A DNA stretch of 64,000 bases from Cycas panzhihuaensis (GCA_023213395.1 CM041465.1:66471741-66535740), one strand, 5' to 3'. Shown: positions 12,126 to 23,546, counted from the stretch's first letter. Notes: generated from the sequence alone by a model not told the origin. Made by a program: numbers and translations.

Positions 12126-12804
12126 ACAATGTCCTTCTTTGCAATGAGTATAAACTATAGCTCTAAAAAGCTATATTGTCTAATGATCTAAAATTATAGA
12201 TAATTTCTTTCTTCAAATATTCTTCATATACCTTTGGTTTTCTCTCACTTATATCAAGTGATATTCTACTTGCCATATAGGACTATTGGCTTCTCTTGGT
12301 ATAGGTATCGGTTGTTAGAGTCCTTTTCTGTCACCATTTTCTATCTTTTTCTCTTTTAGGCTCTAAATTCAGAAGAGAACTTTGGTCCCTAGTTTTATCT
12401 TTGATAGTTATTTATGATATAAGATCTATTTTGTCTACTTCAATTATTATACTTGTTGATTGATCTATTTTTTTTGCCTTTCCTTTCACCTTAGAGGTTT
12501 CTTGTTGATATATATCATCTCTTTTTTCTTTTATTTTTCCTTTCTAATCCTTGTTTTCCTTTACCTATATTTCAAAAGTGAATACTCATTTTTCCACCAT
12601 TCCTATATGATTGGAGATATCATGATTTAGATTTCCTTTATTTCCCTATGATTTAATCCTTGAGGAGTCTGGTTACCCTTATCCTATTTTGGTTTCATTA
12701 AAAAAGAATAATTCTTATTGCATTAAGAAGGGATATGCTATAATTAGTTGATTTTCAAATCCTCTCTCTTACAAATATTGAAAGGAAGTTAAAAAAAAAA
12801 AGAA

Positions 12805-12836
<32 letters not shown>

Positions 12837-13169
12837 AGTCTAAAAGGTACTATTATTGTCATCCTCTTACAATCTAGGGAAAGTCATGTGATGACTTTGT
12901 CCCCTCCTATATTTATTATAGATTAGGTTCACTTGGATGGGTTATTCAAGTTTTTTGGATCCAACTACTTGGGTCTTCTATGGCCTTAGTTGTAATCAAA
13001 CTCTATTTGGCATCTTTTGGATCATTGGATTGTTATCCTAATTATAATATTATCCTTTACTCATTATAGTTGAAATCATTTTTCTATTATTTTACACCAA
13101 CTCCTCACAGATTGATTCCTATAACTTTCCTTTATCTATCACTCTGTCTCCAAATTCAATTCATATTTT
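12126..13169 (+). other. Spacer between integrase and second RNase H of element B
   Basis: No reading frame recognised. It begins with an AATGAG..TAAACTAT motif at 12142-12160 and is collinear with 58593-59559 of element E on the other strand, for example around 12880-13000 against 58600-58740. It holds a short GA repeat at 12809-12837. Confidence 0.6.
12809..12837 (+). repeat. (GA)n microsatellite
   Basis: About 14 GA units preceded by an A run, in the spacer after the integrase of element B. The matching part of element E lacks it. Confidence 0.9.
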
Positions 13170-13560
13170 TCCTAGGGCATTGAGTACATTTATTAATGGA
13201 GGTAGTAGTAGCAACCTAAGACCATCTATTACTACATGGGTGCTATACGATTAATTAAGGAACTCCCTCTCTTCTATTGGATTATATTTACCTAGACTAA
13301 TCAATAATAAAGTTGAGTATTCTGGCCCTATAGTACCCTTATTTTAGATTTCTCAATTAAACAATAGTCCTATTATTATCTACTCTAATTCTAAAGTTGT
13401 TATTTATAATTTAGTTGGCATTTATTAAATCCACTCTCCATGGCTCTTTACCTTTTACCATCAAGCTTCATTGTTGATATTATTATTTTCTTCAATTACT
13501 ATCCAACATATCCTACATTCTCTTAATTTTAAAGTTGACACCTTATTTTTTTAAATCTTG
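13170..13560 (+). pseudogene. Archaeal-type RNase H (aRNH) of element B
   Basis: A second RNase H domain, separate from the one behind RT. It starts T-F-I-N-G-G-S-S near 13180; the family has F-I-D-G-G, so the first catalytic Asp is Asn. N-N-K-V-E-Y keeps the Glu (about 13305). Y-S-N-S-K (about 13380) has Asn for the next Asp. Then come L-V-G-I-Y, H-S-P-W-L, Y-H-Q-A-S and I-Q-H-I, the usual end of the domain. The domain defines Tat-lineage elements. Element E has the same first Asp to Asn change; element D keeps Asp there. Confidence 0.85.
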
Positions 13561-14480
13561 GATAACTATCTAAGTTATATTTTATTTGAACATGGGGCCA
13601 CCTTACTCTAGAATGAGTATAAGCTACCACTCCATAAAGAGTCTAAACTATGGGATTTGAAAGTAGAGGTATGAGTTATATAAAGGGTAAATTAATAGAT
13701 TTAAGATATGATAAAGTGTTAGAAAAGATAGACATATAATGGAATCATGGAGCAAGGAGGATCTTGGTAGGGGGCAAGTCCCTTGAAGCCTCCTGCCCCT
13801 AGAAAAGGCCAATGAAGAATCCTAAATACTTGAAAAACTAGTTGTTTATCCAGTGAAACTCACCTTTCATTTCATAAAGAATATGTTTTTCTCTAGATAT
13901 ATTATATAAATATGGATTTCGATCTATATTTATAGAATCGATCCTAAGTACGATGTGAGTGATATGAACCTTTCTTCTTTAGAAAGTTTGCATTGTTTTA
14001 TCTTCTATTACTATAAACTTATTATTGTTTATTTATTAGATTGTTTCAAGTTTATGATAATAGAATGATAAATCTTTTCCATATACTCCCTCTTATGCTT
14101 TAATATTTTTTCTTTCTTTATTATTTTTTATATTTCTTTTCTTTTCTTGTTTTTAAGTCCTCCTTTACTCTAAAATTAGTATAAACTATCATGTATATAC
14201 TAATTTAAAAAAATAAATAAATAAAAAATCACAAAAATAAAAACATAAAAGAAAACTTTATATGCTTTTATGGGCATTCACATTGATGAGTTTATATTAT
14301 ATATAATATATGATTAGGAATAAAAAAGGGGGAATGAGTTTTAGATACAATTATTTATCCATACATTTACACAAATGATGATGGAAATAATTATATATAT
14401 ATATATATATCTATATATATATATATATATATAGATAAAAGTAATACATGGCTATCATAAAATACATTTAGCATCTTGTA
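13561..14480 (+). other. Post-aRNH spacer of element B
   Basis: No gene. Collinear with 39340-40054 of element E, other strand. It contains AATGAG..TA motifs (13611-13630 and, degraded, 14173-14193), a conserved G/C-rich hairpin at 13770-13799 and an AT microsatellite at 14392-14434. Confidence 0.6.
14392..14434 (+). repeat. (AT)n microsatellite
   Basis: About 43 bases of alternating AT interrupted once by a C, inside element B between its aRNH and the antisense extra ORF. Confidence 0.9.
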
Positions 14481-14499
14481 TCTCCTATATAATATTATA

Positions 14500-16200
14500 T
14501 GAGGCTACTGGATACCCCCCCATATCCTCCCTATCTCCTATGAATATAAGGTTCACTCTCATCTGTGTGAACTATGGTGAGACTCTCCCTATCTTCCTCT
14601 TGGTAATACCCTCTCATCTTAACCTAGGTCCTATCCATGTGTCTAATCACTCCTCAATGGTAGCTATTTACCCTATTATATAATAGTACTCTATGATGGA
14701 GTGACTTATCCCCCTACCTGTGCGAAGGTCATCCTTTGAGGATGACATCTCCCATCCTTGACTACCTTGAGCTCTGTCTCTTAGAGCATTAGCTCTATTT
14801 GCATGTCTAAGATCATATCCCAAGCTTGCAATATAGGACTAAAATAATCAATTTGACCTCTTAAAAATATCTAATCAATAGCATTCCATATTAGAGGATT
14901 CTTTAACATAAATGCATAGGAAAAATTTAGGTCTAGCATCCTCCTCACCTTTGATAGGGTCAAACTACTCTCACTTCCTCAGGAAAACATAATAATTATG
15001 ATTTGTATATTATAAAATGAGGTAGATAATTAATAAAATAATAATCATTCATATCCAAAGCATAATAATCAACATACCTACTAGTTGTCCTTTTACTAGC
15101 TCATCTCTTCCTAAGGGCTCTATCATCATCCCCTCTCCTAGTTATATCCCATCCCTTAGAGGTTATTGAGGATCCCCTCTTACTCTATCTTATCCATTTT
15201 CTTTAACTACATCTTTCCCCCTAATAGAACCTAGGTATATGCTCTGAATGAACCCTCTTCCACCACTACTAGCTCCTCCTATCTCTTAGAGTACCTCTCT
15301 ACCTCCTCTCCTTCCTTCTCTAGATGACAGCTCTACTCTCTCTCTCCTTCCTCCTCTGATGGGCTATTAAGGTACTTAAACCCTATCCTTCACCTCTATT
15401 CCTTCATCCTCTCTATCCTCTTCTCCCTCTCCTTTCAACTACAATAAAAGCCTCCTCTGCTTCTACCCTCTTAAGCATATCTGCCTTGTCATCACTCCAT
15501 GATGGAAACCCCTAATATGGATCCTCTACTAACTATCTCCTTATCATCTAACGTAATAGGGGACTGTGTATAGTCCTCACTACTATGGCTACTTTATTAT
15601 ATATCTAGGCCTTTATATGCTACCTATTAATCCTTAAATCCATAATAGTTAACTCTCCTAGCACACCACCTATACTTATTAATGGTATATGATTATATAA
15701 CTAGCACATAAGGATATAGCTATATGAAAATCCCTTTCATCCCTACCTCTTGATCTTGAACAACTAGAGACATATGTTATCCAAGATATACTATTCCCAA
15801 TTCATCCTAGTACCCATCGCACATCTCCTAATCACTCCAACCCAGTTAGAAAGGACCCCTACAAAATTTTGGGTCTTCATGATCCTAAATATGATAATCA
15901 AAGTAATACATTTCCTTACTATTAGTATCCTCTCTCCTAACCTTATCGCCTCTATAGATACCCCATGAAGACCAAATTGATTAATATAGCCATTAAGGTA
16001 CTAACTACAGGCCTCTTACGACTTGTCATCAATAACCCTACTCAATTTCACTCCCTCTCTATGCTAACTAACTCTTTAGATCATATCGATATCCTAGGGA
16101 GTAATACTAATGTCTCTAATCCCTTATACTTTGAACACCCTCTCTCGAGGAAGCCAACATCTTATGAAATCATGTACTACCTCGTACTCCATTACTAATT
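14500..16200 (-). pseudogene. Antisense extra ORF of element B (PMD-like or plant-transposon-protein-like)
   Basis: Read on the minus strand, opposite to pol. The N-terminal part near 16190-16070 reads V-V-H-D-F-I-R-C-W, then R-V-F-K-V, a stop, G-I-R-D-I-S-I-T-P. This resembles the start of the PMD in element D (V-F-H-L-P, then G-D-I-T-I-T-L), and also the N-terminus of the 'putative plant transposon protein' domain. Further on come a Trp-containing helix region (M-G-T-R-M-N-W, near 15815) and a Glu/Arg-rich stretch (15330-15490). Element E lacks this segment. Antisense extra ORFs are a reported feature of some plant Ty3/gypsy elements. Family assignment is uncertain. Confidence 0.45.
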
Positions 16201-16339
16201 AGATAGACCCACTCACTTAAGATAATCCACATCTCTACAAAATATTCCAATCATCCTCTATTAGGTCACTAACAAGCTTCCTAATTGCTAATCCCTCATT
16301 CTCTCTAGTATCTACCCTCTCTAGTGGTTGTATCATATA

Positions 16340-17717
16340 AAAGGAGTAGTTTTAGTACCTATTTCTCATTAAAAATATTTGTTCTTTTTCAAAATTTCTT
16401 TTGTAAAGCCAAAAATATGATAATATAGTAAAAAAAATTATAGCAACATAATGTAAAATATGATTTTATAATTAAAAAATATGATTTCTCAAGATTGGTC
16501 CTAATTTGTAAAATTATATTTATTTATTTATTGCATTTTTATTATTACTATTACATTTTTATCCTTGTATTACTATATTTTTTACTAAAAAGTTAATTTA
16601 AAAATTCTTTTTAAGCAAAAAAACTCATTAGATACCTCGCTCCCTGATACATCTCTCCCAAATCTACTTCTTGGAGTTGATTTGGAGCTTAAATAGCTTA
16701 TTTATCACATCTAATGGTTAGAGAATGGATCTCAAAATCTTCATTTTCTGACTCTTTCTCATAAAAATGAAATCAAAATTTCTTTATTTTCTTATAAAGA
16801 GTCCTCCTTTTGATTTTTAGTGAATTTTTCTATTTTGATCTATTTGATCCCCTTTGATTGGTGAGTCTTAATTTCGATTTCTTTATTTATATTGGGCATC
16901 CTTCCAATCTAGAATTCAGCCATTATGCTCCATCAATAAAGGTCCCTTTTATACTCTTAAAAGTTAACCTTTTATTATTAATTTTCTTGGTTTTCAATTC
17001 AACAATTATATCTTGTTCTCTCACTATTATTAACTCTGATCAAACTCTGAGTTACTAGTTAGTAATAAGTCTAAATTATGGTAGCCTTATACTCTAAACC
17101 AATCCATCTATCAAAGAGCTTAAAGTATGATAGTATTACACTTTAAAATATGATTGTTGATGATCCTAAACTATGATAATCAAGTTCTAAATAGTCACCA
17201 ACTAATGAGCTTAAACTATGGTAGTCTTGAGCTCTAAAAAATTACCTATTAATAAGCTTATAAACTATGATAATCAATATCTTATGCTCCAATGAAGGGA
17301 TCTTACCTTTGAATCATCATTAATGAGGTAAAACTATGACCACTTAGGAGTTTTATAGGTACCCTTAGTAGTATCTTTGGTCTAGTGAGTTCTAAGCCCC
17401 ATACAATTTATGGGCACTTTTCATGATGTAATGGACCAAGTTGTAAGCCACATGTAGTTTATAGGCATTCTTATATCAATTTATCTTTTAATCCCTATCC
17501 ATTTAGTATGTATTTTGATAAAACTTTTTCTTTAGTTCTATAATGAAGTTAAGATCCACTTTTAGTATCATCTTTGATATTTTTTCTATTGTATCTTTCT
17601 ATCATCAATACATGCATCATTTGATTCCTTTCGCTACCATTTCTAAGAGACCTTTATATTTAATATATTACTACCTTTTACTATACCACTTTAAACTCAA
17701 AGCAAGAGCCTCAGGTG
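16340..17717 (+). other. 3' UTR of element B with degenerate tandem repeats
   Basis: AT-rich, no gene. From about 17040 to 17345 a unit containing (A)ATGAG or AATAAG followed by TAAACTATG recurs at irregular 50-70 base spacing (17203, 17251, 17321). It matches the 3' UTR repeats of element E (38950-39310, other strand). Confidence 0.6.
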
Positions 17718-17730
17718 TCAAGGGGGTAAA
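17718..17730 (+). other. Polypurine tract of element B
   Basis: TCAAGGGGGTAAA directly precedes the LTR start TGTTTCACC. The same arrangement is seen on the other strand in element E (38333-38345). It would prime plus-strand DNA synthesis. Confidence 0.8.
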
Positions 17731-18314
17731 TGTTTCACCAAAACTAGGCCCTTAATTGATTCTTGTATGTTTTTCTTCTTTAATTGATCATGGGAGTATT
17801 GCTTGTAAATGAAACAATATTTTATATTAAAGAAATATAATGAAATATTTTAACTTGATTTTGGTGAAATGTTATTATGACTTTATGAATGATTAATGGT
17901 TGGATGGTGATGAGTGTATTTTATAACTTCCATGTGCTAATGAATGAAACTATAACATTAAAATCTTTTCCTAATCCATTCCAATCCACTTTTTCCTTTG
18001 AAATGCAATTTTTTTGTCATCTTTCCTCTCGATTTTTATACTCTAGCTATCATTTTTTTATGTTTTATAGACTATTTCTTCTCTCTAATGAAGTCTTTTT
18101 ACTTCAATTTTTTGTAATACTCTAAATTTTTTAAAAAGGTTCTTTGTTAAAATTTTATCATCTTTTTAATATTACCAAAAATATAACCAATCATGTTTTA
18201 TTTAGAAAGCCACGTTTTCCAATCTATATAAAATACGATTGATTATATTTTATGTAAAAAATTTACATTTTTCACTATTATGCATGCAAATTATTTTTAG
18301 TGAAATGTGTTGTT
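17731..18314 (+). repeat. LTR2 of element B, left part
   Basis: Starts TGTTTCACCAAAAC and follows LTR1 from 2866 and LTR3 from 35212. It is interrupted after AAATGTG by copia element 1 and resumes at 33718. The last five bases (TTGTT, 18310-18314) are the likely left copy of the target site duplication. Confidence 0.85.
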
Positions 18315-18426
18315 TGTTAGATAATATTCATTTGGAATATTAACACTACGTTTATTTTATTAGAAATTTGTTATCTAAGATGGCTTTATAGTTTGATTTC
18401 TCTCTCTAACTCCTGCTCATCCTTCA
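18315..18426 (+). repeat. 5' LTR of copia element 1 (internal deletion)
   Basis: 112 bases, TGTTAGATAATATTC to CCTTCA. The 3' LTR is 280 bases with the same ends. About 168 bases are missing after the first roughly 25; the junction lies at a short TTAA-like match, and the lost part contains the only TATA-like site. Confidence 0.9.
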
Positions 18427-18428
18427 TT

Positions 18429-18440
18429 TGGTATCAAAGC
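18429..18440 (+). other. Primer binding site of copia element 1 (tRNA-iMet)
   Basis: TGGTATCAAAGC, two bases after the LTR end, matches the initiator tRNA-Met primer site TGGTATCAGAGC at 11 of 12 bases. Confidence 0.9.
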
Positions 18441-19205
18441 CATACATGATAGTGTAAACAAATATTGGCATATTTTCTTCATTATGGAGCATTATGAATC
18501 TTACAAAGTATGCAAAATATTTTTTATATTACATAGATATGTTTGGTATCATTTGATATAGTTATTTATTATATATTTCACTCATTTTTCCTTATTCTTC
18601 TATAGTTCTTGGTGCATCCAATCATTTTGATATGAGTATAGGCCATCTTTAGCATTATTTCAATCTCATATTGCTAATACGTAGCCTATTTGTAGCCATA
18701 TGAGATCTGAGTTCTATTTTTTAGTAAACGACAAAGGAAATAACTCATTTTCAAGTCATTTCAACCCTAAAATAAGATAAAAACACTTGTTGGAGCCACA
18801 TCTTATTCTCTAGGGGTTTTTTAGCCTTATTTATAGTCTATATGAATCCATTTGATGAAGTTCTTTATTGATGTAAGCCTATTTCTAGCTATTTTTACTC
18901 ACTAAACTTTCACATATTCTGTAGCCTTTTTCTACTCATTCGGGGCCCATTTAAAGTTAAATCAAGTTTTTGTGGTTGTATCTACCTTTAGCATGCCCCT
19001 TCCATTAATTTCAAATCAATCCATTGATATTTTAGTGGTTTTTAGAGCTCTTGTACCTCCACAGGTTGCCTATGGTCATGTGTAGTCTAAGAAAACTCCA
19101 CAACTTTTTTTTTTTCAAAAATATTTTATATTCTTTCATTGAGTTTAACTTTATATTAATTAAATTAAATTAAATTCTATATTTTTAAAGATTATAGACC
19201 CTTAA
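18441..19205 (+). other. Leader of copia element 1, left part
   Basis: Untranslated leader between primer site and gag, with no gene seen. The last five bases (CTTAA, 19201-19205) are the left target duplication of element 3. The leader resumes at 28348 (CTTAG). Confidence 0.6.
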
Positions 19206-19518
19206 TAAAGAATGCAATGAAGATAAGAGTGGAACATGAAATACATAAATCAATCCATGGCCATATTGCGAATGCACATTTAAAACATTATCTTTAATCC
19301 ATATTGCTCAAATAGTAATAAATTTTATAATAGTTGTAGTGTTGAAGAACATTGGGGTTTTGGCCTCATAATTTATATATTCATGAGGTAGGTGGGAGCC
19401 CGCCTCAACCTCCATCCAAAATAATATAAAAAATAAACAACTTATAATAAAATAATATTACCTTGATGGTTGGTATGTCTTGCATGGTCCCAAGGAAATA
19501 ATAAACATTAATCTAACA
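19206..19518 (-). repeat. 3' LTR of element 3
   Basis: 313 bases. On the minus strand it starts TGTTAGATTAATG. It aligns over its full length with 22591-22747 plus 28186-28347, roughly four fifths identical by eye. Confidence 0.9.
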
Positions 19519-19532
19519 TTCTCCCCCTTAAT
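19519..19532 (-). other. Polypurine tract of element 3
   Basis: On the minus strand CATTAAGGGGGAGAA, directly before TGTTAGATTAATG. Typical copia polypurine tract. Confidence 0.85.
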
Positions 19533-19932
19533 GTTCATTACATGGATCTACAAACTGTTCTTTAAACTTATGGTACTTATACTTTAGGAAAGCTTTGAGA
19601 GAGAGATTGAACACATCTTTTAGCTTTGTCACCATTCTTGAAGTGATCATCAACTTGTATTATTATTCATGTAAAGTGGTCTTCTTCAACAAGGTGTGGT
19701 TCAAGTGGTTTTCAAGTAGGTATGGCTTGATCTTTTACTTTGTCTTCTTAATCTTTTACCTTCTTGGTGTAAATTAGGTTAAAGGTACATACAACCTCAT
19801 AAAGTATAATAATGCAATTATTAATTTTATTAGAGTCTTCAATCTTACATGTTATATTAGTCATTTCAATAATGTTCACATGCTCTAACATCTGTCTCAT
19901 ATGAAAACCATCATCAATATAATTAGTACCAT

Positions 19933-20322
19933 CTAGTTATAAAGTATCTCCCCCAAAATTGATTCTAAGGTATCCCATGCAGTTTTAGAAGTGGTCATTT
20001 CACTAACATTAATGAATATAATATCATCTATTCTACAGAAAATTAAGGCTAAAGCCTCGTTATCTTTTTTTATATTTTTTTTAAATGTTTGCTCTTCCTC
20101 TAAAGTAGAATTGACACTTAAATCATGATAATCATCATTCACATAATTCCACATATTTTTATAGATAAGGAGTGTTTTTATAAAATTTTTCCAAAGTAAA
20201 AACCTAATGCCTTTAAATATAGGAATTATCATATCATCTAGATAAATTTCCATTATAAATATTATGATCTTATTAATCACAACATCTAATGAGAAAATAA
20301 CCTGTAATAAATCTGCTTTCAC
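19933..20322 (-). pseudogene. gag fragment of element 3
   Basis: A 129-codon open frame on the minus strand with copia gag features: I-P-I-F-K-G near residue 33, L-L-W-K-N-F, K-K-D-N-E-A-L-A-L-I-F near residue 86, then S-E-M-T-T-S-K-T-A-W-D-T-L-E near residue 106. It is the counterpart of the gag of element 1 (K-K-D-N-E-A-L-T-L). The gag C-terminus, zinc knuckle and pol are not recognisable; the sequence runs on to the 3' LTR about 400 bases later. The listed start is simply the first Met of the open frame and probably not the original one. Confidence 0.8.
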
Positions 20323-22576
20323 ATGCTTTTTTAATAAGATTCCTTCTTAATCAAGGTAATTAAGTAATGTGATGAAATTTATATATCCTTAAAATAAGAA
20401 CAATGCAAGATAAGTGTTCTCCTTTGAAATAAAATAAATGTACAATAAATGATACTTTCAAAATTATATATGTAAACCTTAAAAGGTAAAGGCCTATGAA
20501 ATGAGCTTATTATTATGCAATGTAATATAACTTATTTAAGCTTTCAAGTATAATAGAGATGGTCTTAAATTAAATTTGAATATGCTTTACTAATAAGCCA
20601 AAAAATAACTTGAACTATACATCAATTTTTAAATAGATACCTTCTTAAATCAATGGAAAAATAACTTGATAATAAAAAGAAAGTATATCCTTTCAAATTA
20701 AACTCAATGAATGTTTTTACAAAATAACTTTCACAAGGATGAAGTTATTTTAAATGATCTTTTGTAACTAAATGCACCTTGAAATATTTTTGAGAGATAA
20801 AATGGAGCAAAATGGGCCTTCTATTTGTTTCTCTATATAGATGAAACTATTAAGAATAAATAAATAACAAATGTTCTTTTATATAAGCTCTTTTAATCCA
20901 AAGAAAACTGTAAGCTATATTTATGAAAGTAATCTTGAAATATGCTCCTTTGTTTCACTTCAAATATACCTTTAAGTGAATATTTTAAAGAGGTAAAAAA
21001 TGACCTTAAATGAGCAAAAAATATGCCTTAAATGAGCTATAAAATTAAGTTTACAAGCTAGAAGATAAAGTGGTAGCTTTAGAATAGAATTATAAGGAGT
21101 TTAAGTGCACCAGTTTGAAGTTTTTATTTCCAACTAAGCTCCTTGTCTTCAAGAGGTTAAAGTGGGGCTAAATAGCTATAAAACTTAGTTGTGAGGATCC
21201 AAAATAGACAAAAAAGTGTTAACAACTAATTAGCAGCTCAGTAATAAATAAGTATACTGAGTTAGAATGAAGAAATTACTTGAAATATTTGAAAATAAGG
21301 TAAACTAGGATCAAATGGAAGCCTTGACTTCACTAACCTTAAAACCCTACCAAATAGTTTTAGATCTCATTAAAAACTAATTCAATACATAGATAATTAA
21401 AATACCTTTTTGACATATCTAATCATTTGAAAAATAGTCTCCTAAATCAAAAGTTATAATGAAAATAACACAAAGACTCTTTTATGATAAACAAATTAAA
21501 AAAGGAGGGTTAAGCCCCTTAGGTGGAAGGCCCACAGTTACGTGGGGCTAATGTGACTACCTACTAAGGTCCAAAGTAGGCTACATATCTGAAACTATAT
21601 AAAACATAGTTAAATTCTTTAAAACCTAAAATTATAAAAATGAATTAATTTAGTCTAGAAATCTACCCCCTTAACACGACAAATGAGGTCATATAGACCT
21701 GTGATATGACAAGAAATTGATGGTGAAGGGGGCTACACAAAAAACATGCCTATATAACTCAAAAATAATTTTAATTGAATTAAGTTTTATAAAATATTTA
21801 AAAAATATAAATAATATGATAAAACTACTCTATCTTTAATGGGTAAATAATAGAGAGCTAGAAACCCCTTTTAACAATCATTAGTCAATTAAAAAATGAT
21901 CAAATCGATCACCACACAAGGGTGCAAAGATCACACACATAAAATATTTATGAATATTCAAAAAAAAAAAAAAGTACCCAAAAATATTAAAAGTACCACA
22001 TGTTATACTCACATTCATTCAGAAGATATCTAAGTAGGTACATCTTTGGTAATGAGGTTTTAGTCACAGACAGATAGGTCTCTTCTATGAAAACACTTTG
22101 CAAATCTAAATGTTTGAAGAGAAGTAGCTCCCTTGACAGAAAAGTAATTAGGAAGTTGATACATAGAAAAGGAAGACAAACATATAGCCACCACATAAAG
22201 CTATACATAGAATAGCCACATCACTAGGCATAATTGAGAGTAACAGAAGAGAGATACCAAAAGGAGCAGTATAGAGCTCTTCCAAATACAATGACCTCAA
22301 GGCCAATAAATTTGAGAAGGATATGGTAGGAGTAGGCCATGTAGGATGTGTAGGGTTTCCAGAGCACTGTGAGGGTAAGATAGGAGATGCCTATTCTTAT
22401 AACACAACTAGGGTGCCTCCTCCTTCCATATTGTCTTATGGACTATAGAGATATATTCATATAATAGATCCAAATAGGGTAATAAATAGGGTCAAACAAT
22501 GTACAAATGGGGTTATATTTTATAAAAAAATATCTCAATTACCTTGCATAGATCAAGAGTACATGAGAGAACCTAG
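20323..22576 (-). other. Leader/internal region of element 3
   Basis: About 2.25 kb between the primer site and the gag frame. AT-rich with many short A/T runs. I recognise no domain; the small open frame at 21987-22208 resembles nothing known to me. Unusually long for a copia leader. Confidence 0.5.
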
Positions 22577-22590
22577 GCTCTGATACTATA
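22577..22590 (-). other. Primer binding site of element 3 (tRNA-iMet, decayed)
   Basis: Minus strand TATAGTATCAGAG follows the LTR end. It fits TGGTATCAGAGC with G-to-A changes and fixes the minus orientation of the element. Confidence 0.75.
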
Positions 22591-22747
22591 TGAAGAATGT
22601 AACAGAGACAAGAGCAGAGCAGTGAACATATAAATCAATCCATAGACATATTATAAATACATATTCAAAATATTATCTTCAATCCATATCATTCAAATGG
22701 TAAAAAATGTTATAATAGTAGTGGTGTTGAAGAACATTTAGGATTTT
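22591..22747 (-). repeat. 5' LTR of element 3, part next to the primer site
   Basis: Matches 19206-19360. It is cut at GGATTTT by element 2 and resumes at 28186/28191 with GGCCCC, exactly as the intact copy reads (GGGGTTTTGGCCTC at 19353). Confidence 0.88.
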
Positions 22748-23240
22748 TGTTAGATAATATAACAACTATGTTTTTAAGACAAAATTTTTAATAGGTTGGT
22801 AGTATGGTTTCCTCCCCAAACCTTCATGGGGGAATCCAAGGGGGGCAGGACCCCCCCTTGGCTAGGGGATATAGGAAGAGCTAGACCCCCCCTGCAAAGA
22901 GGGGGTTTGGGGATAGTAGCCTTTGATTAAAAAAGTTAGTGCTATAAAACATACTAAATTATAAAGAGGATCAAGGTCATTCATTCGAAATATCCTAGAT
23001 TTGATGGTTAAGATTTATGCCTTGTATGGCTCTCTCATATAGCCTAATTTCAGGTCTTTTTTTAGTGTGTTGATGGTATTCAATGTATTGGATATATTAT
23101 ATTAATAAGAGCTAGTTGGTTATTGTTGTTATGAGCAGTCTATTATAGATTATGCACATTTCTCCATTCTTAGATAATAAAGATTAATACCTTTCCTATG
23201 TATTTCCCTAGCAGACTACTAGAGTTTTACCACATTATAT

Positions 23241-23334
<94 letters not shown>

Positions 23335-23483
23335 TGATGTTTTAACTTTCTAATCTATTGATTGTATTATCTCTATTTTAAGAACTTGCATGTTAAATTT
23401 CAGTTTTAATTCTTGAAACTTGTTATAAAATAATTTAGATCTTGGTGGCAGCCTCTAGTTATTAGGACTTAGTTTTCTTAATA
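22748..23483 (+). repeat. 5' LTR of copia element 2
   Basis: 736 bases, TGTTAGATAATAT to TTCTTAATA. The 3' LTR is 658 bases; most of the difference is the AT/GA microsatellite at 23244-23331. The end AATA is probably ACA-type changed by C-to-T. G- and C-run hairpins lie at 22838-22915. Confidence 0.9.
23244..23331 (+). repeat. (AT)n(GA)n compound microsatellite in the 5' LTR of element 2
   Basis: About 51 bases of AT followed by about 36 bases of GA. The same place in the 3' LTR (28020-28045) has only ATATCTAGTATATATG, so the array grew after insertion. Confidence 0.95.
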
Positions 23484-23500
23484 AATTATATTAGAGCCAC
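23484..23500 (+). other. Primer binding site of copia element 2 (decayed)
   Basis: AATTATATTAGAGCCAC after the LTR end fits the tRNA-iMet site (TGGTATCAGAGCCA) with G-to-A and C-to-T changes. Confidence 0.7.
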
Positions 23501-23546
23501 TTTTATTTTTGAAGTGAGTCTGTTAAGGTTTTGGTGTTAGATTTTT

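Noticed and set aside
18429-18440. tRNA gene fragment
   Set aside because: The match is only the 12-base primer site complementary to initiator tRNA-Met next to an LTR; no cloverleaf can be formed.
21987-22208. 73-codon minus-strand frame in element 3
   Set aside because: Considered as a pol remnant, but no copia protease, integrase or RT motif could be matched.
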